A stretch of 32,137 bases of DNA. Source: Butyrivibrio sp. AE2015 (GTDB lineage: Bacteria > Bacillota > Clostridia > Lachnospirales > Lachnospiraceae). The position numbers and the translations under genes are program-made. The notes under the pieces were generated by a model. That model was not told where the DNA came from. It ran no database searches and saw only the letters and a program-made list of their open reading frames with translations. The DNA is taken from assembly GCF_000420825.1 (NCBI RefSeq), contig NZ_ATVR01000037.1:1-32137 (forward strand), in the 5' to 3' direction. Below are positions 1-7,552 of the stretch, piece after piece; the first letter of the stretch is position 1, and each line of letters starts with the position of its first letter.

Positions 1-1
1 T

Positions 2-259
<258 letters not shown>

Positions 260-686
260 AAAATGGGTGTAAATTTCAAATACTGTCCTTGACATGGGTA
301 GTAGTTTAGTTTTATTACAGGTGGCTGAGCTATTGAAAACGAGCTATATGCCCAAAACAGCAGCTCGCTCTCATTAACATTGGGAGCCGAGGGAATAAAG
401 CCGTATACGTTCTAGAAGTATCAACATCTACTGTTCCCATCATCCTCACCGTCGGCTCGCAGACCAAAGCGTTTTCCTCAGGTTCAGTCAATGGTGGCGT
501 ACGGAGCCAATTAATTACCAATTAGTCACTTACGCATATACAAAGGAAAAATATTTGGGCGGAAGAAAAACTTACGCAATAATAATCTCACTTTTGTCTA
601 ACTTTGACATCCAATTTGGATCATAGATTTATAATCATGATTTTACTTACCTGATAGAAATGAGTATCTTTTTTGAGCTACAGCTA
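260..686. other. Gene-free interval between the IS fragment and the acylation cluster
   Basis: No convincing gene is seen. The first 40 bases probably contain the IS right end. A 63-codon minus-strand frame (330-521) and a 57-codon plus-strand open stretch ending near 526 cover the same GC-rich patch. Neither has a ribosome binding site or a family I recognise. By hand count, 381-510 has 67 G/C in 130 bases (52 percent), against 38 in 130 (29 percent) for 541-670, so the patch looks foreign. No clear terminator for the minus-strand cluster was found here. Confidence 0.5.
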
Positions 687-1985
687 CTACTTTTCAGCAT
701 AAATTCTGGATGAGTAGATTGAAAAGCGGTAGTCGGTTTTGTAGAGAGACAGAGCTTCTGCGGGGACATAAATATTGGCATCAGTGCCGTCTAAAAGGTG
801 CTGTCCTATCCGGATTGAAGATGGAACAGTATTATTTATATGAATTTCTTTAAGTGATGTGCAACCTTTAAAAGCGTAGTCCTCTATCGTGGAAAAATCT
901 TCGTCTATTGTTATGGAAGTGATGGTGGTGTTGTTTGAGTATGTACCTGCAATGAGAACCTTTGTTTCTGGACTGCTATCATATAGCAGAGCCGGCTTCT
1001 GTGGTATTTCAATTGCAGTCAGCGATGAGTCTGATAGATATGCCTTTAAATCTCTTATGAGCTGCCTTGTATAGAGTTTTTTTCCACTGGAATTAAGATG
1101 GAAGTTTGTGTCGTAGAACCACTCACTGTCCATAACGCTGTTATGTGGGTTACCTATGATTTCAAAAGAAAGGTGCTCTGATAGGAAATGAGCATAATCA
1201 TCGAGAGCAGTGCTTTTATCTGAAGTGGCAATTAACTCTGATACAGCCTGTTTGTTTGCGGGACAATATGCAAAAAGTAAAGTGCCACCTTTTTTGGAAA
1301 TTAAGCTACTGCGATCATTTAGGTAATCAATATAGTCGGCGGAAATCATATTTTTGTCATATGATATTTCCATATTTTTATCGTACCCACTTATCATTAC
1401 ATTTTGAGGAAGTAAGTCAGCAATATCGCCATATTCATTAAAGGCAGATTTTCTGTAAACAGAGTTAGGGTCCGGAGCGGAAGCCGTTATAAATAACCTA
1501 AGTTTTTCCATGGAAAATCTTGGAAAGGCCGACAGCATAAGCGATATGTTTTTTTCAGAATTAAAAAAGTAGGGGAGTATATAAAAGGCTCCATCTAAAG
1601 CCTGCCATGCGTAGTCGCCGCCAAGATAGTCTGACAAAGTCTGTTTGCTTTGTTCAGGGGCAAATATTACAAGATCGCCGTCATGGATGTTTGATATAGT
1701 CATATCAAGGACAGAAGCTGTTCCAAGAGCTGCATACATACCTAGATTTACCAATTCATATTCAGGAAAGTTCTCTTTTATCGAACTACTGTCTACATCA
1801 AATGCCATTCCACTTCCGCCAACAATGATGATCCTTTTTCCATCAGTATTTTTTAAGCGGTTATATTTGTATTTTAGTTCTCCCATGTAGCTCTTTTCAT
1901 ATTGGGAGGGAAGGCAAAACACTGATAGCAGTAAAACGATAGGGACTAGGAGTAATGCCCAAAGGTAAATAAGTTTCTTTTTCAT
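687..1985 (-). CDS. SGNH/AlgX-like membrane-anchored protein with C-terminal BspA-type repeat
   Basis: This 432-residue protein starts at the ATG at 1985, behind an AAAGGTG ribosome binding site; the longer GTG start only adds three residues. A single N-terminal hydrophobic segment after MKKK suggests an uncleaved anchor or signal peptide with the bulk outside. The core looks like the SGNH/AlgJ-AlgX/DltD class that works with MBOAT proteins: a Ser block (IVGGSGMAFDVDS), a VNLGMYA block, and a late D-x-x-x-H block (DTNFHLNSSGKKL) giving the Asp/His pair. The last 90 residues carry one leucine-rich repeat of the BspA/LRR_5 type (DYAFKGCTSLKEIHI), probably for surface interaction. It lies 12 bases after the MBOAT gene in the same orientation, so the two are probably co-transcribed. 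The likely role is transfer or removal of acyl groups on a cell-surface polymer. The substrate is unknown. Confidence 0.75.
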   Translation of the reverse strand: MKKKLIYLWALLLVPIVLLLSVFCLPSQYEKSYMGELKYKYNRLKNTDGKRIIIVGGSGMAFDVDSSSIKENFPEYELVNLGMYAALGTASVLDMTISNIHDGDLVIFAPEQSKQTLSDYLGGDYAWQALDGAFYILPYFFNSEKNISLMLSAFPRFSMEKLRLFITASAPDPNSVYRKSAFNEYGDIADLLPQNVMISGYDKNMEISYDKNMISADYIDYLNDRSSLISKKGGTLLFAYCPANKQAVSELIATSDKSTALDDYAHFLSEHLSFEIIGNPHNSVMDSEWFYDTNFHLNSSGKKLYTRQLIRDLKAYLSDSSLTAIEIPQKPALLYDSSPETKVLIAGTYSNNTTITSITIDEDFSTIEDYAFKGCTSLKEIHINNTVPSSIRIGQHLLDGTDANIYVPAEALSLYKTDYRFSIYSSRIYAEK

Positions 1986-1997
1986 ATAAAACACCTT

Positions 1998-3344
1998 TTA
2001 AAATCTAAAATAAATAAACGCATTTTCTATGCCGGATTCAAGCTGGTACATTCTGGTAAATAATACAGCCATGGCCATTATGATAATAACTGCAGCTTTA
2101 CCGATGATCTTTTTGTTCTCAAGGTATTTTGGCAAAAGATATAATGATAAAACTCCGGTAATTGTAAACAGGATACCGACATCAAAAGAAATTCCTGCCA
2201 TATGGTAAGTGTCTATGATATTATCAAAAGCATTTGACCAGTTACGCGGAAGCTGCATTATCAAACTTGCTGCAGTGGTCATGCTTTTGGCTCTAAAGAA
2301 TATCCACAGGAAATTTACGATTAGGAAATTGACGATGAGTCTTAGGACTCTTGGTAATCTGCCCCTAAATCTCTTAACAGTGGTAATGTCTTCAAGCAAA
2401 ACAATAAGTCCATGACCAAGTCCCCACAAAATGAATTTAAGCCCCACGCCATGCCATATGCCGCTGACTATAAAAACTATGAGAGTATTAAGTACCAGGC
2501 GCATTTGACCTTTTCTGTTGCCACCAAGAGGAATGTATATGTAGTCCGTAAGCCATCTTGTGAGGGTCATGTGCCATCTTTTCCAAAAATCTCGCAGAGA
2601 TTCTGACAAATAAGGGTGATTAAAGTTCATGCTAAGTTCTATACCGAATAGTTTGGCGCTTCCCCTTGCAATGTCGCTGTAACCGGAAAAGTCCGCAAAG
2701 ATCTGCAATGAAAAAAGAATCGATGCAAATAAAACTGATGGGCCGGAGGCAAGGTCTGGATTATCAAATACTGCATCAACAAGTGGTGCAAAAAAGTCTG
2801 CTATTGCTACCTTTTTAAAATATCCAAGGCAGAGAAGTGTTAGACCATCCTTTATCTGAGATGATGATGCTTTTTCGCAGGACTTTAGCTGTGGAATAAG
2901 CCTTCCCGGGCGCTCAATAGGACCTGCAACAAGCTGAGGGAAAAATGAAACAAAAAGAGCGTATTTAAACAGGTTCTTTTCTGCGGGGGAGTCTTGCCTG
3001 TAAACATCAATCAGATATGAGATCGTCTGAAATGTATAAAAGGATATACCTACAGGCAGAGAAAGCCCCAGCCCAAGGTATTTGAATACAACTAAAAATG
3101 AGAGTATTAAAGTTATGCCTGTTGTAAGTAAGAAAACTGACTTTTTCTTTTCAAGCTCTTTTCCAAAGATATAAGAAATAAGCGTTACAAGTAAAAGAAT
3201 CCAAAAAGACTCAGGGCTTCCATAGAGATAAAATCCCCAGCTTGCAACAAGAAGGAGAAAGGCGCGAAACCTGACAGGTATGTGGTTATATGAGATAAAT
3301 AGAAGCGGCATGGCTCCTAAAAAACACAGAGATAGGAAATTCAT
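1998..3344 (-). CDS. MBOAT-family membrane O-acyltransferase (AlgI/PatA/DltB-like)
   Basis: This 448-residue multi-spanning membrane protein belongs to the MBOAT family, which moves acyl groups, often acetyl, across the membrane onto polysaccharide, peptidoglycan or teichoic acid. Diagnostic motifs are SGYSDIARG, the block DFWKRWHMTLTRWLTDY followed by IPLGGNRKG, and VSGIWHGVGLKF, where His298 is the invariant catalytic histidine. The ATG at 3344 is preferred over the upstream GTG (3368). It follows the stop of the small upstream gene by one base and has a GGACGGA ribosome binding site inside that gene's end, which suggests translational coupling. It is flanked by two SGNH/AlgX-like proteins, the usual partners that complete the transfer outside the cell. 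Family confidence is high; the substrate is unknown. Confidence 0.9.
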   Translation of the reverse strand: MNFLSLCFLGAMPLLFISYNHIPVRFRAFLLLVASWGFYLYGSPESFWILLLVTLISYIFGKELEKKKSVFLLTTGITLILSFLVVFKYLGLGLSLPVGISFYTFQTISYLIDVYRQDSPAEKNLFKYALFVSFFPQLVAGPIERPGRLIPQLKSCEKASSSQIKDGLTLLCLGYFKKVAIADFFAPLVDAVFDNPDLASGPSVLFASILFSLQIFADFSGYSDIARGSAKLFGIELSMNFNHPYLSESLRDFWKRWHMTLTRWLTDYIYIPLGGNRKGQMRLVLNTLIVFIVSGIWHGVGLKFILWGLGHGLIVLLEDITTVKRFRGRLPRVLRLIVNFLIVNFLWIFFRAKSMTTAASLIMQLPRNWSNAFDNIIDTYHMAGISFDVGILFTITGVLSLYLLPKYLENKKIIGKAAVIIIMAMAVLFTRMYQLESGIENAFIYFRF

Positions 3345-3345
3345 C

Positions 3346-3516
3346 TTACATATTCCGTCCTTTATCACCAGTTTTTGCAGATATTATCAGATGTGTTGCC
3401 ACAAGTATCAGCATTATGCTCATCAAAACCAGAGCTATTTTCAGGTATGAGAAGCCCTTAAATAACATAAAAAGGATAAGTATAGGAATTATGAAAAGAA
3501 GTAGTGTTTTAAACAT
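3346..3516 (-). CDS. Small membrane protein (56 aa) between lipoprotein and MBOAT genes
   Basis: This short frame starts at the ATG at 3516, immediately after the stop of the lipoprotein gene (3518-3520), and ends one base before the MBOAT start. The encoded protein begins MFKTLLLFIIPILILFMLF and is almost entirely two hydrophobic stretches (about residues 4-19 and 25-47) joined by a KGFSYLK turn, ending in a short charged tail (SAKTGDKGRNM). The perfect fit between two genes, with a stop/start spacing of one base on each side, supports it being real and translationally coupled. I recognise no family. By position it could be a small subunit of the acyltransferase complex, as small membrane partners are known in Dlt-type systems, but this is inference. 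Confidence 0.65.
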   Translation of the reverse strand: MFKTLLLFIIPILILFMLFKGFSYLKIALVLMSIMLILVATHLIISAKTGDKGRNM

Positions 3517-3517
3517 T

Positions 3518-5311
3518 TTAATCGCCTTCCATGGTAAGAGCTTTACTAAGGTCGTTAATGATATTTTGAGTTCGTAATTTTACGCCTTCTGTTGAGAGGT
3601 GGTTGTCAGTTTCAAATAGGTATTTTCCTTTGAATAAGGAATCTTCCATATCTGAAATAACAGGTATTTCTAATGTCTCTCTAAAGTATTCGTCCAGTTC
3701 TTTTCGCTTGTCAGGAGTGCTGGAATCGGAAATGGCACTTTCGTTTCTGGGAGCATAGGTAAAAAAGAATACGATGCCTTTTTGAGTGAAGTTTGAAGCC
3801 TCACTATTTAAGGAACTGATATACTCCCTTGGAAAAGCCTCAATGGTGTAATCCACAGGAAGGTCGTAAACCGGGGTGTCATCTGCAGCATTTGGTCTGT
3901 ACAGACAATAATCTCCCTGAAGGTTGTAGCTCTTTTCCGCAATGGGATTAAAGTTCTCATCATAATCTGAGGGAGAAAGGTTATAGCTTTTTTCCTCAAT
4001 CCCGTGTCTGTTTGAAAGGTACTGGCCAAATGCGGAAAAGACTCCGGTATAATTCCTAAGATCGAGCTTTTCTATAAGTGAATAGTCCTCTTCTATCAGG
4101 TTAAAGAACTTGTCGTCAAATTTATTGGTGACGCAGAACTGTCTTTTTGATGCGTCAAATTCCGGTGAATCAAGAAGAATGTCCCCTGAATTCATATACT
4201 GCAAAATAAGGTCAAGCTGTGGGAGAGCGTTGGTATAAGCAAAGACGCCCATATTTGCGACCTTGTATTCTGGAAAAGCACTCTCAAGCATGGGAGAGTC
4301 ATAGCCAAATCGAGTAGAGGAGCCTGAAAAGAGAACCAGCTTTTTCATGTCTGGATAGTCACTTGAAAGCCACTGAAGGTAATCCATTTTATCAGGGAAG
4401 GTTGCGTAATAAGTTCCGGCATAGACTGGAGCTGAAGCAGCATTTATCCTGAGAGTTTTAATGCTATTACAGTCCTTAAATGAGTAGTCGGATATTTTTT
4501 CAATATTGTCAAAGAGAATCACTTCTTCCAGCTGACAACCAGAAAATGCGCCATTTTCTATATCTTTTATGGTAGGGGGAAGGATTGCTTTTTTGATATC
4601 CAGATTCTCAAAGGAATTCTCAGTTATCTTTGTAACGACTTTTCCATCTATCTTGCCCGGTATAACAAGCTCTTTTGCCTCACCCTTAAAACCTGTTATC
4701 AGTGCATTGTCGCCCTGGACTTCATATTCAAATAGCGAAGGATCAGTCCACTTTGCCCATTGTCCATACAGGATTGATGAGCTCAGGATTTCTTTATTTA
4801 TGCGGCTTCCAAGGCTGATATCATTCTCGCTGCCTTCTCTTGATGTGCTCCAGGCATATAAGGTGTAGCCGTCTTTGGCAAAAGAATCTTCATATTTACA
4901 GGTGTTTATCTTTATATGACTATCATCGGGATAGTCGGTAAAAGAATAGAAATCAAGACAATAGCTTGCTTTGATAGGAGCAATAGATGTAAATATAGAA
5001 ACTACGCTGGAGTATTTTACCTTGTGAAGTGTTATATTATAGTAGTTGTCTGATCTTTCGATATCATAGTCGCTGTAGTCGCATCCGGATATTTTGTAGC
5101 CATCTTTGGGAAAAAGCTGTAAGTGAAGATCTGAATCATAGGTTGTCTCGAAACAATTTGTAGATAATATAAGGTCTTCATTATCTTCGATGATTATTTT
5201 GATCTTGTCTTTGGAATCGGTGGATTTAGCATTATCAGAGAAGTTACATGACGCTAAAAGAAATACGATCATTACAGATATTAAATTTACAAACCATATA
5301 TTTCTTTTCAT
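3518..5311 (-). CDS. Lipoprotein with InlB-like and BspA-type repeats fused to an SGNH/AlgX-like domain
   Basis: The preferred start at 5311 gives 597 residues beginning with a classic lipoprotein signal: MKRN, a hydrophobic stretch and the lipobox LASC (Cys22). The open frame extends 25 codons upstream (5386), but those residues would spoil the signal peptide. After a linker come a Listeria/InlB-type repeat (about 125-185, ending ILYGQW), BspA/LRR_5 repeats (about 200-300, with SFENLDIKKAILP, GAFSGCQLEEVIL, YSFKDCNSIKTLRI), and a C-terminal domain like that of the protein at the other end of the cluster: Ser block LFSGSSTRFGYDSP, VANMGVFAY, and the late D-x-H block ETDNHLSTEGVKL. This suggests an anchored extracellular enzyme or carrier in the same O-acylation pathway. 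No Shine-Dalgarno is visible before 5311; see the promoter entry. Confidence 0.75.
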   Translation of the reverse strand: MKRNIWFVNLISVMIVFLLASCNFSDNAKSTDSKDKIKIIIEDNEDLILSTNCFETTYDSDLHLQLFPKDGYKISGCDYSDYDIERSDNYYNITLHKVKYSSVVSIFTSIAPIKASYCLDFYSFTDYPDDSHIKINTCKYEDSFAKDGYTLYAWSTSREGSENDISLGSRINKEILSSSILYGQWAKWTDPSLFEYEVQGDNALITGFKGEAKELVIPGKIDGKVVTKITENSFENLDIKKAILPPTIKDIENGAFSGCQLEEVILFDNIEKISDYSFKDCNSIKTLRINAASAPVYAGTYYATFPDKMDYLQWLSSDYPDMKKLVLFSGSSTRFGYDSPMLESAFPEYKVANMGVFAYTNALPQLDLILQYMNSGDILLDSPEFDASKRQFCVTNKFDDKFFNLIEEDYSLIEKLDLRNYTGVFSAFGQYLSNRHGIEEKSYNLSPSDYDENFNPIAEKSYNLQGDYCLYRPNAADDTPVYDLPVDYTIEAFPREYISSLNSEASNFTQKGIVFFFTYAPRNESAISDSSTPDKRKELDEYFRETLEIPVISDMEDSLFKGKYLFETDNHLSTEGVKLRTQNIINDLSKALTMEGD

Positions 5312-5317
5312 GAGACA

Positions 5318-5346
5318 ATTATCTAAAAAATCACTTCTATGGTCAA
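5318..5346 (-). promoter_or_regulatory. Predicted sigma-A promoter for the acylation cluster
   Basis: Read on the minus strand, TTGACC (5346-5341), a 17-base spacer and GATAAT (5323-5318) form a good promoter. The -10 box ends only six bases before the ATG at 5311, so transcription would start at or within a base or two of the start codon. Together with the missing ribosome binding site, this suggests a leaderless message. Prediction by eye only. Confidence 0.5.
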
Positions 5347-5355
5347 TAAAATTCG

Positions 5356-5361
5356 TATAAT
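5356..5361 (+). promoter_or_regulatory. Possible -10 box for the two-component operon
   Basis: TATAAT lies 60 bases before the TTG start of the response regulator, in the 109-base divergent intergenic region. No good -35 box stands 17 bases upstream (ACTTCT), so an activator could be needed. The same short region carries the minus-strand promoter, so the two divergent units could be regulated together. Confidence 0.35.
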
Positions 5362-5420
5362 ATGGTAACTGAGTGTGATTAAACATGTGATATCAAGTAT
5401 AAGCTTATTTGGAGGTCGTT

Positions 5421-6149
5421 TTGATAAGCGTAGCAGTGGTTGATGATGATAAAAAATACAGAGAGCTTCTTTTGGAGTATCTGAAAAAATATGAGGCAGA
5501 ATCAGGAAACAGGCTTCTTATTACGGAATATACCGATGGAAGTGACCTGACTACGGAGCTTTCCGGTAAGACAAGTTCAGGTTTTGATCTTATCTTATTG
5601 GACGTCGAGATGAAGTTTATGGACGGAATGGAAACTGCCCGAATAATAAGACAGTACGATAGAAAAGTTGTGATCATATTTATTACCAATGCGCCGCAAT
5701 ATGCCATATCAGGCTACGAGGTTGATGCGCTGGATTATGTATTAAAGCCGGTCAATTATTTTCCTTTTTCACAGACGATCGACAGGGCGATAGGCAGGAT
5801 GAAAGAGCGGGAGCACAAATATATCTTTTTGTCAGGAAATGGCTATGCATACAAGATCGATCTATACAACCTTGTATATATTGAGGTCGAGGGAAGGGAA
5901 CTTGTTTTTCATCTGAAAGAAGGAATGGAGAATTTTAGAATAACCTCTCCAATGAAAAAGATTGAGAGTAAGCTGGAAAGCAAGATGCTATTTAGGTGCA
6001 GTCAGGGATTCATGGTGAATCTTGAGTACGTGGATGAAATTGATGGAATGGATGTTATCGTGGCTGGAACGAGGATACCTGTCAGTAAGAGCCAGAAAAG
6101 AGCATTTGTTGATGCACTGAATAATTATATGAGTGAAGTCAGAGGTTAA
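5421..6149 (+). CDS. LytTR-family response regulator (AgrA/VirR type)
   Basis: This 242-residue cytoplasmic regulator has an N-terminal receiver domain: the acidic pocket VVDDD at residues 6-10, phospho-acceptor Asp61 in ILLDVEM, and the conserved Lys in DYVLKPVNYF. A LytTR DNA-binding domain follows (about 135-240, with LVYIEVEGRELVFHL and CSQGFMVNLEYV). The TTG at 5421 is chosen because GGAGG (5411-5415) stands five bases before it and MISVAVVDDD is the natural receiver start; the frame is also open from a TTG at 5409. The histidine kinase gene follows after two bases. The divergent surface-acylation cluster is a plausible target, inferred from position only. Confidence 0.9.
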   Translation: MISVAVVDDDKKYRELLLEYLKKYEAESGNRLLITEYTDGSDLTTELSGKTSSGFDLILLDVEMKFMDGMETARIIRQYDRKVVIIFITNAPQYAISGYEVDALDYVLKPVNYFPFSQTIDRAIGRMKEREHKYIFLSGNGYAYKIDLYNLVYIEVEGRELVFHLKEGMENFRITSPMKKIESKLESKMLFRCSQGFMVNLEYVDEIDGMDVIVAGTRIPVSKSQKRAFVDALNNYMSEVRG

Positions 6150-6151
6150 TT

Positions 6152-7468
6152 ATGGGGATTGATCTAGGCGGGAATATCCCGCGAATATGCACTGCGGTTG
6201 CGGACTGGTGCGCATGCGTGCTGTTTTTGCAGCATATGCAGCATAGATTTGAATTAAAAAAACATGTAGCTTTGTGCGGACTCTTTTTGCCTGTAATAGT
6301 GTTGTATATGCATCTTACAGGTGGAAAAGATGGGATCTTGTTCAATGTGTTTATGGCTATTTCCGCAGTCATGATGTTTGGTTTTATGTTTTTGCTGAGC
6401 AGTTCGGGAGTTTACAATTCGCTTTACTACTGCTCGCGAGCTTTTTTGCTGGCGGGGTTTTCGGCATCATTTTTTTGGCAATTGTACAGCTTCATGTCTG
6501 AACAAAACAGTAATCTGAATGCATTTTGGAAGATGATCCTGATAATGATCTGTGACTATATCGTCATCTATGGGATATTTTTTTTCATGGATAAAAGTGA
6601 CTTTGATGAAGGCTCCCTGGTCAGGATAAGTCCAATGGAAGCTGTAATAAGTGTGCTTGTCGCTTATTTTATCTATATCTTGTCATCTATTAGCTATGCT
6701 GGCATCAGATCCCCATTCGGCGGCAGCTCCCAGGCAGATCAGTTTAATGTAAGGACTTTTGTTTATCTTGCGGGAGTGGCTATTCAGACAGCATATCATT
6801 ACCAGCAGCGGGAACTTTATGCGGAGAAACAGAGTATAGCTATGAGAAATATGCTCAAGATGCAGTACAACAACTATCGCATAGGAAAAGAAAGCATAGA
6901 AGTAGTAAATCAGAAATATCATGACTTAAAGCATCAGATAGCGGTGCTGCGTGCGCAGTCTGACCCGGACAAAAGAAATGCTTACCTCGATAAGATGGAA
7001 GAAGAGATAAAAAGCTACGAAGCCCAGAACAAAACCGGCAATGAGGTCCTTGACATCATCCTTACAACTAAAGCTTTACAGTGTCAGAAAGAAAGCATTC
7101 AGTTGTCTGTTGTTGCTGATGGAAAGCTCCTTGACAATATTGACGAGATAGATATAAGCACTATCTTTGGAAATGCCATAGACAATGCGATCGAAAGTGT
7201 CAAGAAGATCAACGACAAAGAAAAAAGACTTATCCATGTGGTGATCTCCGGCCAAAAGGGTTTTGCTCACATCCTTATCAGCAATTGCTATGAGGGCGAG
7301 ATCAAAATGGTAAACGGACTTCCAAAGACAACTAAAAAGAATAAGGAATATCACGGCTTTGGAATAAAGGGTATAAAAGAAACAGTCCTGAAATATGACG
7401 GCAGTACCACCATCAAGGCTGAGAATGGATGGTTTGAACTTAGAATTTTGATTCCTTTGAAAAAATGA
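6152..7468 (+). CDS. AgrC-like sensor histidine kinase (HPK10 type)
   Basis: This 438-residue membrane kinase has roughly the first 210 residues as five to six hydrophobic segments forming a sensor. A coiled linker follows, then the phospho-acceptor motif YHDLKHQ with His257, typical of the AgrC/VirS/BlpH kinases rather than classic HisKA kinases. A GHKL ATPase domain follows with the N-box GNAIDNAIESV (Asn341 region) and the G-box HGFGIKGIKETV. It should autophosphorylate and pass phosphate to the LytTR regulator encoded two bases upstream. There is no agrB or agrD-like gene in the window, so the signal is not evident. An AGAGG ribosome binding site lies within the end of the regulator gene. 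The family call is strong; the ligand is unknown. Confidence 0.9.
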   Translation: MGIDLGGNIPRICTAVADWCACVLFLQHMQHRFELKKHVALCGLFLPVIVLYMHLTGGKDGILFNVFMAISAVMMFGFMFLLSSSGVYNSLYYCSRAFLLAGFSASFFWQLYSFMSEQNSNLNAFWKMILIMICDYIVIYGIFFFMDKSDFDEGSLVRISPMEAVISVLVAYFIYILSSISYAGIRSPFGGSSQADQFNVRTFVYLAGVAIQTAYHYQQRELYAEKQSIAMRNMLKMQYNNYRIGKESIEVVNQKYHDLKHQIAVLRAQSDPDKRNAYLDKMEEEIKSYEAQNKTGNEVLDIILTTKALQCQKESIQLSVVADGKLLDNIDEIDISTIFGNAIDNAIESVKKINDKEKRLIHVVISGQKGFAHILISNCYEGEIKMVNGLPKTTKKNKEYHGFGIKGIKETVLKYDGSTTIKAENGWFELRILIPLKK

Positions 7469-7498
7469 TAAAATATAAAGCAGAGCAAAGTTATTTTT

Positions 7499-7527
7499 TT
7501 GACATTTTTGCCATAATAGTATATGTT
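7499..7527 (+). promoter_or_regulatory. Predicted promoter of the phosphohexomutase gene
   Basis: TTGACA (7499-7504), a 17-base spacer and TATGTT (7522-7527) are followed by AGGAGG (7542-7547) and the ATG at 7553. This would give a leader of only about 20 bases. Confidence 0.55.
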
Positions 7528-7552
7528 AATTTTTTTATCATAGGAGGTAAAT

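Noticed and set aside
330..521. 63-codon minus-strand frame in the GC-rich patch
   Set aside because: No ribosome binding site or recognised family, and an equally long open stretch exists on the opposite strand over the same bases.
5312..5420. LytTR binding repeats in the divergent promoter region
   Set aside because: TGAT-containing repeats are present, but no pair with the expected spacing and consensus could be made convincingly by eye.
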